From Aliisedimentitalea scapharcae (GTDB lineage Bacteria; Pseudomonadota; Alphaproteobacteria; Rhodobacterales; Rhodobacteraceae), in contig NZ_CP123584.1 in the NCBI RefSeq assembly GCF_045277565.1, forward strand, positions 1,364,001 to 1,428,000: a stretch of 64,000 bases of DNA, read 5' to 3'. Made by a program: the position numbers and the translations under genes. The notes under the pieces are model-generated. The model was not told the origin of the DNA. It ran no database searches and saw nothing but the letters and a program-made list of their open reading frames with translations. Shown in pieces: positions 36,843 through 45,541 of the stretch (position 1 is the stretch's first letter; every line of letters begins with the position of its first letter).

Positions 36843-37649
36843 ATGTCCGACACAATAAACCCTCAATCCTATGAGAAACTCGCCATACAAGAGCGTGACA
36901 ATGGTGTTTTTGTTGTAACGTTGAACCGGCCCAGCAAACGAAATGCGCTGGATGCCGCGACCATCGAAGAACTGGTCAGCTTTTTCAGCAATGCCCATCG
37001 GAACGGTGTCAAGGCGGTGGTTCTGGCCGGGGAGGGCGATCATTTCTGCGCAGGGCTCGATCTGGTCGAGCACTGGAAGGAAGACCGTAGCCCGGACGAA
37101 TTCATGCATGTCTGCCTGCGCTGGCACGAAGCGTTCAACAAGATGGAATACGGTGGGGTCCCGATCATTGCGGCTCTGAAGGGGGCCGTTGTCGGGGGCG
37201 GTCTGGAATTGGCCAGCGCTGCGCATATCCGTGTGATCGACCAGACTGCCTATTTCGCGCTTCCCGAAGGGCAGCGGGGAATCTTTACGGGCGGCGGTGC
37301 CACCATTCGTGTCTCGGATATGATCGGCAAGACCCGGATGATCGACATGATCCTGATGGGCCGTGTCTATCAGGGACAAGAGGCGGTGAATTTGGGGTTG
37401 GCCCAATACATCACCGAAGGATCCAGCTTTGACAAAGCGTTGGAACTGGCTGACAAAGCCGCGCAAAACCTGCCGTTGACGAATTTCGCCATCTGTTCTG
37501 CGATCAGCCATCTGAACAATATGTCCGGGATGGATGCCGCCTATGCCGAAGCCGTTGTGGCCGGGGTTGTCAACACGCAGCCTGCCGCCCGCGCGCGGCT
37601 GGAAGCGTTTGCCAAAAAAACAGCAGCACGTGTGCGCCCCAACAGCTAA
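36843..37649 (+). CDS. Enoyl-CoA hydratase/crotonase family, DmdD-like
   Basis: A 268-residue crotonase-fold enzyme. Oxyanion-hole segments FCAGLDL and GAVVGGGLELASAAHIR are present. Glu122 and Glu142 (in LPEGQRGIFTGGGATIRV) match the two catalytic glutamates of DmdD, which hydrates methylthioacryloyl-CoA to acetaldehyde, methanethiol and CO2. Length equals that of DmdD. Together with the preceding gene this is the last half of the DMSP demethylation route, if the substrate assignment holds. Confidence 0.8.
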   Translation: MSDTINPQSYEKLAIQERDNGVFVVTLNRPSKRNALDAATIEELVSFFSNAHRNGVKAVVLAGEGDHFCAGLDLVEHWKEDRSPDEFMHVCLRWHEAFNKMEYGGVPIIAALKGAVVGGGLELASAAHIRVIDQTAYFALPEGQRGIFTGGGATIRVSDMIGKTRMIDMILMGRVYQGQEAVNLGLAQYITEGSSFDKALELADKAAQNLPLTNFAICSAISHLNNMSGMDAAYAEAVVAGVVNTQPAARARLEAFAKKTAARVRPNS

Positions 37650-37770
37650 TACCCTATTGGGGTTTGCACGGACCACATATGCACGGTCTGCATATGCACA
37701 GCGACTGTTTTGATGTGGCCGTGGCGGACCGGCCCCCCACTACGGCGAGGGGCGTTGAACGGCTATGACT

Positions 37771-37801
37771 GACCGGATGGGTATGAACCGCCCGTCCGGT
37801 C
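37771..37801. terminator. Stem-loop between convergent genes
   Basis: GACCGGATGGG pairs with CCCGTCCGGTC (one G-T pair) around a 9-nt loop, within the 215-bp gap between the DmdD-like gene and the first RTX gene, whose ends face it. No T-run on either side, so only a possible bidirectional terminator. Nothing else was recognised in the gap apart from two copies of CATATGCAC. Confidence 0.3.
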
Positions 37802-37864
37802 GACAAAGAGCCAGCCGCAGCATCTTGACCGCGGTTCGAGTTCCAGTCGAGCTATCCAAACCAC

Positions 37865-39226
37865 CTAGGCCAGCAGATCGAACACATCGCCGCCGATCTG
37901 GATGTTGATCGAACTCTGACCACCGCCATCGACCAGCGCCCAGATGATCTGTTCGGTGGGTTTGTAGATTACGAACGCCTCCTGCACCGCATCATCGCCC
38001 GACCGTTCGCCGGCAGCATTGGCGGTATGGGCCAGGTTGACCTGGAAGTCACTGGCTGTGGCCGCAGCCCCGCCCCACAGCAGCACATCGCCGTCGGCTG
38101 CCACATAATCCTGTACCCAGTCAGACCCGTGATCGGCGATCCCGATGTGAAAGAATTTGTCCGCCCCGGATCCACCGTTGATCCGGTCGTGGCCAAAGCC
38201 ACCGTTGACAAAATCATTACCTGCGCCGCCAAACACCAGATCGGAAAAGGCCGAGCCGGTGATCACGTCATCCCCCTCCTGGCCCTGCAGCTCGTCCACA
38301 CCGGCACCCCCGGCAATGGTGTCATTGCCACCCTGGCCAAACACCAGGTCATTGCCCGCACCTGCGTCGATATTGTCATTGCCACCCCCGGCATAGATCA
38401 CATCGCGCAGATCACCGGCGGCTGGCCCACCGATGATCCGGTCATCGCCGTCGCCACCGTTGAGCGTATCCGCCCCGGGTCCGCCATCCAGCGTATCATT
38501 GCCGCCTTCGCCCACCAGACGGTCATTGCCGCTGTTGCCCGAGAGGGTGTCTGCAGCCGCCGTCCCGACCCGGTCCACGGGCGGATCGGTTGGTTCCGGG
38601 ATCAAATCGCCAGCTGCGACCCTTTGATCGGAGAATTGAAAAAACTCCACGCCCCGGATGTCATCGGTTTCGGATCCAAAGCTGATTTGAAACCCGCTGG
38701 AAGTCGCTGTCGCGGTTACATCGGCAAAGGCCACGGAAAAGACCGCCGTATCCGTGCCGCTGCCGCCGATCAGAAGATCATTGCCGCTGCCCCCGTCGAG
38801 CCGGTCATCACCAATGCCGCCATCCAACGTGTCGTTGCCCCCCAACCCGTTGATCGTGTCATTTCCGCCCAATCCGGGCAGTTCGTCCGACCCGGTCGTT
38901 GAACCGGTAATCTGGTCCGCATCGGCCAGCATGAGGCTGGCCGCCTCGAACAGATTGTCGTTGATCTCCACCGCGCGATAAACGGCATTGGCGTCCACCG
39001 ACATGCCGGTGATGCTGTAAAACAAAACGCCGCCCCTGAATTCGGAATACGATCTCAGCGTGCCGAATACGTCACCGGTCGGAGAATAGGTGAAGCTGCC
39101 GCCATATGTTTCGGACCTGAAGCCATCTGAAAACCGGATCTGCGTCGCAGTTGCCGCCAGCAGATCTCCATCCCAATTCTCAAGACTTGAAAGGCGAAGT
39201 TCAGAATTTACCGTGATCGTTGCCAT
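37865..39226 (-). CDS. RTX calcium-binding protein 1
   Basis: A 453-residue protein rich in Gly and Asp. A short N-terminal domain of about 115 residues (LSSLENWDGDLLAA...) is followed by two blocks of GGxGxDxLx nonapeptides. The C-terminal about 220 residues are the module shared by all four neighbours and end in FDLLA, with KPTEQIIWALVDGGGQSSIN just before. RTX proteins are exported by type I systems through C-terminal signals and fold on binding calcium outside the cell. GGGGGA lies before ATG 39226. No exporter gene is adjacent. N-domain function unknown. Confidence 0.85.
   Translation of the reverse strand: MATITVNSELRLSSLENWDGDLLAATATQIRFSDGFRSETYGGSFTYSPTGDVFGTLRSYSEFRGGVLFYSITGMSVDANAVYRAVEINDNLFEAASLMLADADQITGSTTGSDELPGLGGNDTINGLGGNDTLDGGIGDDRLDGGSGNDLLIGGSGTDTAVFSVAFADVTATATSSGFQISFGSETDDIRGVEFFQFSDQRVAAGDLIPEPTDPPVDRVGTAAADTLSGNSGNDRLVGEGGNDTLDGGPGADTLNGGDGDDRIIGGPAAGDLRDVIYAGGGNDNIDAGAGNDLVFGQGGNDTIAGGAGVDELQGQEGDDVITGSAFSDLVFGGAGNDFVNGGFGHDRINGGSGADKFFHIGIADHGSDWVQDYVAADGDVLLWGGAAATASDFQVNLAHTANAAGERSGDDAVQEAFVIYKPTEQIIWALVDGGGQSSINIQIGGDVFDLLA
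37868..38530 (-). repeat. Shared RTX module, copy 1
   Basis: About 663 bp coding for the C-terminal module (NDRLVGEGGND to the end). It is very similar at DNA level to the copies at 39354-40018, 41589-42254 and 43114-43778. Confidence 0.85.
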
Positions 39227-39350
39227 ATCGAATGTCCCCCAGTAGTCGTGTACCTTATGAAGTTGGCGTGTCCCGGCATGATACCTCAAAACCAGCCAAA
39301 AGTCACATTGGGGGCCTATGGCAGCGCTCGCAGTTGCGGCAGATTATGGT

Positions 39351-41408
39351 TCAGGCCAACAGGTCGAACACATCACCGTCGATCTGGAGGTTGATCGTAC
39401 TCTGACCGCCGCCATCAACCAGCGCCCAGATAATCTGTTCGGTGGGTTTGTAAATCACGAAGGCCTCTTGGACCGCGTCATCGCCCGACCGTTCCCCGGC
39501 GGCATTGGCGGTATGGGCCAGGTTGACCTGGAAATTGCTGGCCGTGGCTGGTCCGCCCCCCCAGAGCAGCACATCGCCGTCCGCGGCCACATAATCCTGC
39601 ACCCAGTCCGATCCGTGACCCAGAACGCCCGCGTGAAAGAATTTATCCGCCCCGGAGCCACCGTTGATGCGGTCATGACCAAAGCCGCCGTTGACAAAAT
39701 CGTTGCCCGCGCCGCCAAACACCAGATCGGAAAACGCCGAGCCAGTGATCACGTCATTACCGTTCTGACCCTGCAATTCGTCCACCCCAGCGCCCCCGGC
39801 GATGGTGTCATTGCCATCCTGACCGAAGACCAAATCATTGCCCGCGCCCGCATCCACACTGTCATTGCCATCGCCTGCATAGATGATGTCGCGCAGATCT
39901 TCGGGCGATAACCCGCCAAGCAACGTGTCGTGCCCCTCGCCACCATTCAAGGTGTCCGCCCCTGCCTGGCCATTGATAAAGTCATCACCCTCAAGACCAA
40001 CCAGCCGGTCATTGCCAGCAAAGCCACTGATAGCATCATCAAATTCCGAACCCGTCACCACGTCATCTGCCGGAGTGCCCGGAAGATCATAAAACGCGTT
40101 AAACCGATGAAAAACATGATCGTTAAACACGACTGAGTCGTGCGAGGCACTGTCAATTTCGCGCGTTTCATACACTCCCCAAGATACGATCACACCGCCA
40201 TCAGCAAGTGGGGCCACCATCAGGCCTCCCAGGTTGCGGGTGGCGAAGTCCGCCTGATCCGGTTCGGGAACTAGGATCTCGCCGCCAGTTGGGGCCCCAG
40301 TAGCGTCAAAGTTCTGTAGGTACAGCTTTTCGGCGTCTGCGCCTGTGGCGGATGCATCCACGCTGCGCCAGGTAATCGCATGCCCATCCACGCCCAGCCC
40401 GGTCACAGCCGGAAAAATCTGGTTGCCGTCCCGGGTGGTGTTGATGACCGTTGGCCCTTCGCCGACAATTTCGCCCGACGACGTTATGCGCAGGGACATG
40501 ATGTCACCGTTGAACGCGTCGTTGTATATGGTCCCGACGCCCTGGGCCCAGCTCAGCTGAAGATCGCCACCATCTAAACCAGTCGCAACAACCTCATTCA
40601 GATAGTGTGGCGTTGTCAGGATTGTCACGGGCAGCAGATCGACCGCCGTACCGCTGGCATCGAACCTTTGGCTCAGGATACGTGTACTTCCGCCGTCGTC
40701 CGTAAATTGCGCCATGACCAGAACAAATCCGCCGTCGGCACCTTCGACCAATGTCGCAGATGCAAGTGAACTGGATGCCAATTCACGCGGCTCAACCAAC
40801 GCATCTGGGTTGGTCGGATCCTGAATCACCAGGTTCAACAATGTCGAGTCGGGAACAAGAAATGTCGGTCCGGGATTGGCTAAGCTGTACAAAAGCCCGA
40901 TCTTACCGTCACTCAGGCGGACACTATCGACGAGTTTAAGGCCGGCGAGCCCGGACAAATCAGACGGGATTGGCAGGTCGACGGACGCAACCAGATCTCC
41001 CATGCCATCATAGGTATTGTGCTGGACACCTCGAATAGGCGGATTGGGGGAGGTGCCCGTGTTTTCCAGACGCTCGAAAACGACCGTAAACCCGCCATCT
41101 GCCAGCGGGATCGTATGATGCTGCCCGGGCCAGATACCGGCTGTGGTCTCTAACGAGAACGCAGAGCCAACGGCAGTGCCATAGGCGTCATATCGTTGAG
41201 CAAAGAGATCGTTGATCTCAGTGTTGGTCGTGGTTCCGATTGCAAAATTGACTTTGACATCGCTTTCCCGCCAGGTCGCGACAAAGCCACCATCGGACAA
41301 CCCCGTGACCTTGAGATTGATTGGCTGCGAGCGTGCGATTGTGTTTGCTATTAACTGCGGGTCGCCGACCTCGCCTAGGATACGCTGAGTGGATTCTGTT
41401 ATGGGCAT
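39351..41408 (-). CDS. RTX calcium-binding protein 2
   Basis: A 685-residue protein. The N-terminal about 450 residues repeat a GGFVATW-like motif (DGGFVATWRES, DGGFTVVFERL, DGGFVLVMAQF, DGGVIVSWGVY), suggesting a beta-propeller-like fold. Then RTX nonapeptides and the shared C-terminal module ending FDLLA. AAGGAGCG precedes ATG 41408. Separated from the next RTX gene by 124 bp. No enzymatic motif recognised. Confidence 0.85.
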   Translation of the reverse strand: MPITESTQRILGEVGDPQLIANTIARSQPINLKVTGLSDGGFVATWRESDVKVNFAIGTTTNTEINDLFAQRYDAYGTAVGSAFSLETTAGIWPGQHHTIPLADGGFTVVFERLENTGTSPNPPIRGVQHNTYDGMGDLVASVDLPIPSDLSGLAGLKLVDSVRLSDGKIGLLYSLANPGPTFLVPDSTLLNLVIQDPTNPDALVEPRELASSSLASATLVEGADGGFVLVMAQFTDDGGSTRILSQRFDASGTAVDLLPVTILTTPHYLNEVVATGLDGGDLQLSWAQGVGTIYNDAFNGDIMSLRITSSGEIVGEGPTVINTTRDGNQIFPAVTGLGVDGHAITWRSVDASATGADAEKLYLQNFDATGAPTGGEILVPEPDQADFATRNLGGLMVAPLADGGVIVSWGVYETREIDSASHDSVVFNDHVFHRFNAFYDLPGTPADDVVTGSEFDDAISGFAGNDRLVGLEGDDFINGQAGADTLNGGEGHDTLLGGLSPEDLRDIIYAGDGNDSVDAGAGNDLVFGQDGNDTIAGGAGVDELQGQNGNDVITGSAFSDLVFGGAGNDFVNGGFGHDRINGGSGADKFFHAGVLGHGSDWVQDYVAADGDVLLWGGGPATASNFQVNLAHTANAAGERSGDDAVQEAFVIYKPTEQIIWALVDGGGQSTINLQIDGDVFDLLA
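39354..40018 (-). repeat. Shared RTX module, copy 2
   Basis: About 665 bp. Slightly more divergent than the others: it encodes SPEDLRDIIYAG where copies 1 and 4 have AAGDLRD/AADDLRD, and HAGVLGHGSDW where they have HIGIADHGSDW or HVGIADHGSDW. Confidence 0.85.
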
Positions 41409-41585
41409 GAGAACGCTCCTTGGTTTTGGCAGATCCGGATCAGAGCGCCAATCTCGTATCCTCGCACACTTGTTAAGTTTCGATCAACAGACATACCCGT
41501 TTCGGATATGTTCGCCCCGCGCGACACCCGCATTTCGGGAGTCGTCACAGAGCGACTTTGGATCAGGACGCAGCCTCCCGCGTTG

Positions 41586-43064
41586 TCAAACGAGCAGATC
41601 GAATGTATCGCCGCCGATCTGGATGTTGATCGAACTCTGACCGCCGCCATCAACCAGCGCCCAGATGATCTGTTCGGTCGGCTTGTAGATCACAAACGCC
41701 TCCTGCACGCCGTCATTGCCCGACCGTTCCCCGGCGGCGTTGGCGGTGTGGGCCAGGTTGACCTGGAAATTGCTGGCGGTGGCGGCACCGCCCCCCCAGA
41801 GCAGCACATCGCCGTCCGCGGCCACATAATCCTGCACCCAGTCCGACCCGTGATCGGCGATCCCGACGTGAAAGAATTTGTCCGCGCCGGTGCCGCCATT
41901 GATCCGGTCATGGCCAAAGCCGCCGTTGACAAAATCATTGCCCGCGCCGCCAAACACCAGATCGGAAAACGCCGACCCGGTGATCACGTCATCCCCGTCC
42001 TGGCCCTGTAGGTCATCAACACCTGCGCCACCGGCGATGGTGTCGTTGCCCGCCTGGCCAAACACTTGGTCGTTGCCCGCGCCCGCGTCGATGCTGTCAT
42101 CGCCCGCTCCGGCATAGATCACGTCACGCAGATCGCCCCTTGCCACACCGCCCAGGATCACGTCGTCGCCATCTCCGCCATTGAGCGTATCGGCCCCGGG
42201 CCCACCATCGAGGCTGTCATTGCCTCCCGCACCCACCAGCCGATCATTGCCGTCGCCGCCGCGAATGTCGTCCCCGGCTTCGGTTCCAGACACAGAGTCG
42301 TTTCCATCAAATGCCCGGTGTGGGCCAGTGTCAGTCAGTACGACCTCGTCATCGCCATCCGAAAACTGAAAAGACACGAGATCGTCCGAAAAGATCGTGA
42401 CATCGACTTCGGCGAGACGGCTCGTGTCTGATGCCGAACTGCCCAAGGCGATCTGAAAGACTTCATCCGGTTCCAGGCCCCGGTCGCCGAATATGTCGAA
42501 TGATATCGTCTTTTGGGTCTCTCCAGCACCAAAGGACACAGGCTCGGAAGAGATGAAACCAAAATCTTGAAACCGCGTCGCGGTCCCGTCGACTGTTCGA
42601 TAATAGACAGTTTCGGCTTGCAGATTGCCGCTGCGTTCAATGGTCAGCTCTACCGTTTTTGTGCCGGAGTTGCCTTCAAGGATATCCGGAACCGGCCCAA
42701 ACGAATACACGGCGGGTTCGGAATCATTGTCGACAATCGTGAAATCAAATCTCGTGATGTAGCTTGCGAGACGTGGCGGGTAGTAGCTGTCTTCACTCAA
42801 CTGTAGCGCAAAAAGCTCATCTCCCTCAAACCTTGTGTCGTCAGTTGTTGAAATGGTTACGAACTTGCTCGTCTCTCCGGTGTTGAACATCAACCATTGA
42901 TTGGAAATGATCGAGTGGTCGCCGTCATTTTCAGAGTACGAGCCACCCGAAATTGTATTGAGGGTTAGGATTTCGAAATTGGTATTCGTACGGGTGACCG
43001 CAAAAATAATGTCTCGACCTTCCGCGACTGAAGCGGAGCTGGGGCCAATAATTTGATATGTCAT
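41586..43064 (-). CDS. RTX protein 3 with Calx-beta domains
   Basis: A 492-residue protein. The N-terminal about 235 residues hold two Calx-beta-type domains: SVAEGRDIIFAVTRT...FVTISTTDDTRFEGDELFAL and DILEGNSGTKTVELTIERSG...FDIFGDRGLEPDEVFQIALG. These bind calcium and often occur in adhesins. They lead into the RTX region and shared module ending FDLLV. GGAGGT precedes ATG 43064. A surface or matrix role is plausible; not demonstrable here. Confidence 0.87.
   Translation of the reverse strand: MTYQIIGPSSASVAEGRDIIFAVTRTNTNFEILTLNTISGGSYSENDGDHSIISNQWLMFNTGETSKFVTISTTDDTRFEGDELFALQLSEDSYYPPRLASYITRFDFTIVDNDSEPAVYSFGPVPDILEGNSGTKTVELTIERSGNLQAETVYYRTVDGTATRFQDFGFISSEPVSFGAGETQKTISFDIFGDRGLEPDEVFQIALGSSASDTSRLAEVDVTIFSDDLVSFQFSDGDDEVVLTDTGPHRAFDGNDSVSGTEAGDDIRGGDGNDRLVGAGGNDSLDGGPGADTLNGGDGDDVILGGVARGDLRDVIYAGAGDDSIDAGAGNDQVFGQAGNDTIAGGAGVDDLQGQDGDDVITGSAFSDLVFGGAGNDFVNGGFGHDRINGGTGADKFFHVGIADHGSDWVQDYVAADGDVLLWGGGAATASNFQVNLAHTANAAGERSGNDGVQEAFVIYKPTEQIIWALVDGGGQSSINIQIGGDTFDLLV
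41589..42254 (-). repeat. Shared RTX module, copy 3
   Basis: About 666 bp; by eye nearest to copy 4, with long identical runs such as the AFSDLVFGGAGNDFVNGGFG coding segment. Confidence 0.85.
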
Positions 43065-43110
43065 TTTACCTCCAATAGTCGTTCACAATACCGGTTCTTT
43101 CAAGTGAGGC

Positions 43111-44973
43111 TTAGGCCAGCAGATCGAATGTATCGCCGCCGATCTGAATGTTGATCGAACTCTGACCGCCGCCGTCAACCAGCGCCCAGATGATCTGTTC
43201 GGTTGGTTTATAGATGACAAACGCCTCCTGCACGCCGTCATCGCCTGACCGTTCCCCGGCGGCGTTGGCGGTGTGGGCCAGGTTGACCTGAAAGTCGCCG
43301 GCCGTGGCCGCAGCCCCGCCCCAGAGCAGCACATCGCCATCCGCGGCCACATAATCCTGCACCCAGTCGGACCCGTGATCGGCGATCCCGACGTGAAAGA
43401 ATTTGTCCGCGCCGGTGCCGCCATTGATCCGGTCATGGCCAAAGCCACCGTTGACAAAGTCGTTGCCCGCGCCGCCAAACACCAGATCGGAAAACGCCGA
43501 CCCGGTGATCACGTCATCCCCGTCCTGACCCTGCAGGTCATCGACGCCCGCACCACCGGCGATGGTGTCGTTGCCCGCCTGGCCAAACACCTGGTCGTTG
43601 CCCGCGCCTGCGTCGATGCTGTCATCGCCCGCTCCGGCATAGATCACATCACGTAGATCATCCGCCGCTGGCCCGCCGATAATAACATCGTTGCCTTCGC
43701 CCCCATTCAGTGTATCCGCGCCGGGCCCACCATCGATGCTGTCATTGCCCGCGTCGCCCAACAGACGGTCATTGTCGCCCAGCCCCAGGATGGTGTCATC
43801 ACCCGCCGTTCCAGTCAGAACATCCGGATTGGGCGAGCCGGTGATCGGAGCGCTTCCGCCATCGCCACTGTGCAAAGGTGTGTCGTCCCCAGGCAGAACC
43901 AGCTCGGTGACAAGACCGCCAACGATGATGGCCGTGTTGTTGTCCGTGCGCACAAAGTCATCCGCTGACCAGTTATAGGCGCTGGTCAACAGGCTCAGCT
44001 CGGTCCCGTCATTGGCAAACTCTTTTAGTCGTCCTTCGTTCAGGGCCGGTGCCGAAAACGTCAGAATCGAATACCCGATCACGAAACCGTTTTCTGTGGC
44101 GGTGACGATAGGCATGTCCTGTCTGTCGCGGGTTTCTTCGGTGTTGACCAACGTCGTTTCCCGGATTTCTGCCCCGGATGCGGAAAGGATTTTGAACCAG
44201 ACCGACGTTTGGCTGTCATCGCCTGAGCCAGCATTGTTTTCGACCCAGACGACCAACAGGTTCCCATCGCTCAGGCGTTCGAGCTGAACCGCAGGTGTAT
44301 TGCCGAGACCGGTGTTGTCCGGGTTGCCAATATCAATGACATCCCCGACCGCCGTGCCATCGTAACTGTAGAACCGCAAGGCGGCAGGCGCGCCGCTGCC
44401 CACGGTCCGGGCCGCACCCACGGCAAAGACACCGTCCAGACCCACCGTGCTCCAGCTCAATTGTTCTCCGAAAACACCGCCCACAAACCGATCAAAACCG
44501 GGGTTTCCAACCGAGGTCACCAGTGCCCCATCATTGTCCATCAGCGACAGACCCATCCAGTTGTGGATCAAAATATTGCCATCAGGCAGGGAATAGGCAT
44601 GGTGCAACATGGTTTGGTCGGTGGCCGACAAAGGGCCTTCTGTCAGCTCCTCGGCGGGCGCGACAGCAGCGCCAGTGGTAGCGTCCAGTGTGATCTTCCA
44701 GTTCGAGATGGTCACAGGCAGCGGATCGGCATCCCGGATCTGATAGAACAGGGTCATGCTGCCGTCTGTGTTATCATGCAGATGATATGTGGTGAGATTG
44801 CCCAGGCCAAGTCCGCTGGCGTCGGCAAATTCAACCGTGTCAAACACCAGCCCGTCATCATTCACAGACGAGATCCGGTTGCCGTTGACTGTGACCGCCG
44901 CGTCGCCGACCCGATAGGTTCGCCCACTCCCCAGTCCCATCACAGAAGGCGTGCCATCAATCGAAATTGTCAT
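43111..44973 (-). CDS. RTX calcium-binding protein 4
   Basis: A 620-residue protein. The N-terminal about 390 residues are beta-rich with repeated aromatic-strand patterns (MTLFYQIRD, NILIHNWMGL, DGNLLVVWVEN, ENGFVIGYSIL), related in style to RTX2 but different in sequence. The RTX region and shared module end FDLLA. ATG 44973 follows GGGAGTTATTAGG. First gene of the four on the minus strand; gap to RTX3 only 46 bp, so these two may be co-transcribed. Confidence 0.85.
   Translation of the reverse strand: MTISIDGTPSVMGLGSGRTYRVGDAAVTVNGNRISSVNDDGLVFDTVEFADASGLGLGNLTTYHLHDNTDGSMTLFYQIRDADPLPVTISNWKITLDATTGAAVAPAEELTEGPLSATDQTMLHHAYSLPDGNILIHNWMGLSLMDNDGALVTSVGNPGFDRFVGGVFGEQLSWSTVGLDGVFAVGAARTVGSGAPAALRFYSYDGTAVGDVIDIGNPDNTGLGNTPAVQLERLSDGNLLVVWVENNAGSGDDSQTSVWFKILSASGAEIRETTLVNTEETRDRQDMPIVTATENGFVIGYSILTFSAPALNEGRLKEFANDGTELSLLTSAYNWSADDFVRTDNNTAIIVGGLVTELVLPGDDTPLHSGDGGSAPITGSPNPDVLTGTAGDDTILGLGDNDRLLGDAGNDSIDGGPGADTLNGGEGNDVIIGGPAADDLRDVIYAGAGDDSIDAGAGNDQVFGQAGNDTIAGGAGVDDLQGQDGDDVITGSAFSDLVFGGAGNDFVNGGFGHDRINGGTGADKFFHVGIADHGSDWVQDYVAADGDVLLWGGAAATAGDFQVNLAHTANAAGERSGDDGVQEAFVIYKPTEQIIWALVDGGGQSSINIQIGGDTFDLLA
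43114..43778 (-). repeat. Shared RTX module, copy 4
   Basis: About 665 bp, the fourth copy of the C-terminal coding module. Confidence 0.85.
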
Positions 44974-45473
44974 CCTAATAACTCCCTGAAAATTCGCACA
45001 GGATGTCCCCACGTAGAAAAATACGGCTGCTCATATGAGCAAAAGGAACGCAGGACACACCGGTATTTTGAACACCCTTTGACTCCATGTGACGGATTTG
45101 CGCTTTCTGCGTCAAGGTTTTCGCGGTTTCTGCCGCGCCGGGGGGGCATGCCGTCGGTTGCCTGTCCCCGCAGGTTCTGGGCCAAAATGAACGCCCGGAA
45201 AGGTAGGCGGAAATTGCCGTCCCACATGGGTTTCGATCGGAGTCCAAAAGCTGCCTTGCAGAACCTTGCTCGACACTGTTCAGACAGGTCTTTTTCGTAA
45301 AGAGACGCTGACTTTTTCCTCGTTCGGTGGTGGCTGGGTTCGGTGGCGGCTGGTTTCGTTGGGCGGACTCCGGTTTTGCAGACGACCCAGAGCGCGCATT
45401 TGATGGTGATCCTGGCCTTGGTTGCGGCGAATTGAGGCGGTGGCAGGAAAGACCTTGCCTCGCTGCTGCAATT

Positions 45474-45483
45474 TTATCTATAA
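45474..45483 (+). promoter_or_regulatory. BioR box 1
   Basis: TTATCTATAA, an exact match to the motif known for BioR, the GntR-type biotin repressor of alphaproteobacteria. Located 59 bp before the bioB start. Confidence 0.85.
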
Positions 45484-45514
45484 AACGCAAAACCCCCGAG
45501 GGGTCCCTGAAAAG

Positions 45515-45524
45515 TTATCTATAT
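45515..45524 (+). promoter_or_regulatory. BioR box 2
   Basis: TTATCTATAT, one mismatch from the BioR motif, 41 bp after box 1 (about four helical turns, so on the same face of the DNA) and 18 bp before bioB. Confidence 0.75.
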
Positions 45525-45541
45525 TTTGGAGCGGATGCCAC

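Larger units (their letters stand above)
44974..45541. other. Divergent gap between RTX genes and biotin operon
   Basis: 568 bp without a recognisable gene. The right end holds the biotin operon's control region (two BioR boxes). The remainder must contain the RTX4 promoter, which I could not place. Short frames crossing it have no ribosome site and no family match. Confidence 0.6.

Noticed and set aside
34946..36853. 635-codon minus-strand frame opposite the DmdC-like gene
   Set aside because: Shadow of a GC-rich gene with clear acyl-CoA dehydrogenase motifs on the plus strand.
38027..38902. Plus-strand frames repeated opposite each RTX tail (also at 39318, 41508 and 43273)
   Set aside because: They recur only because the RTX tails are repeated; their composition follows the Gly/Asp repeat of the minus strand.
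37865..43778. Short periodic repeats that could be mistaken for a CRISPR array or minisatellite
   Set aside because: The periodicity is the 27-bp coding unit of RTX nonapeptides and continues in frame; there are no constant repeats with unique spacers.
45515..45541. TTATCTATATTTTGG read as a -10 promoter element
   Set aside because: It matches the BioR motif better. A promoter may overlap it, but I could not pair it with a convincing -35.
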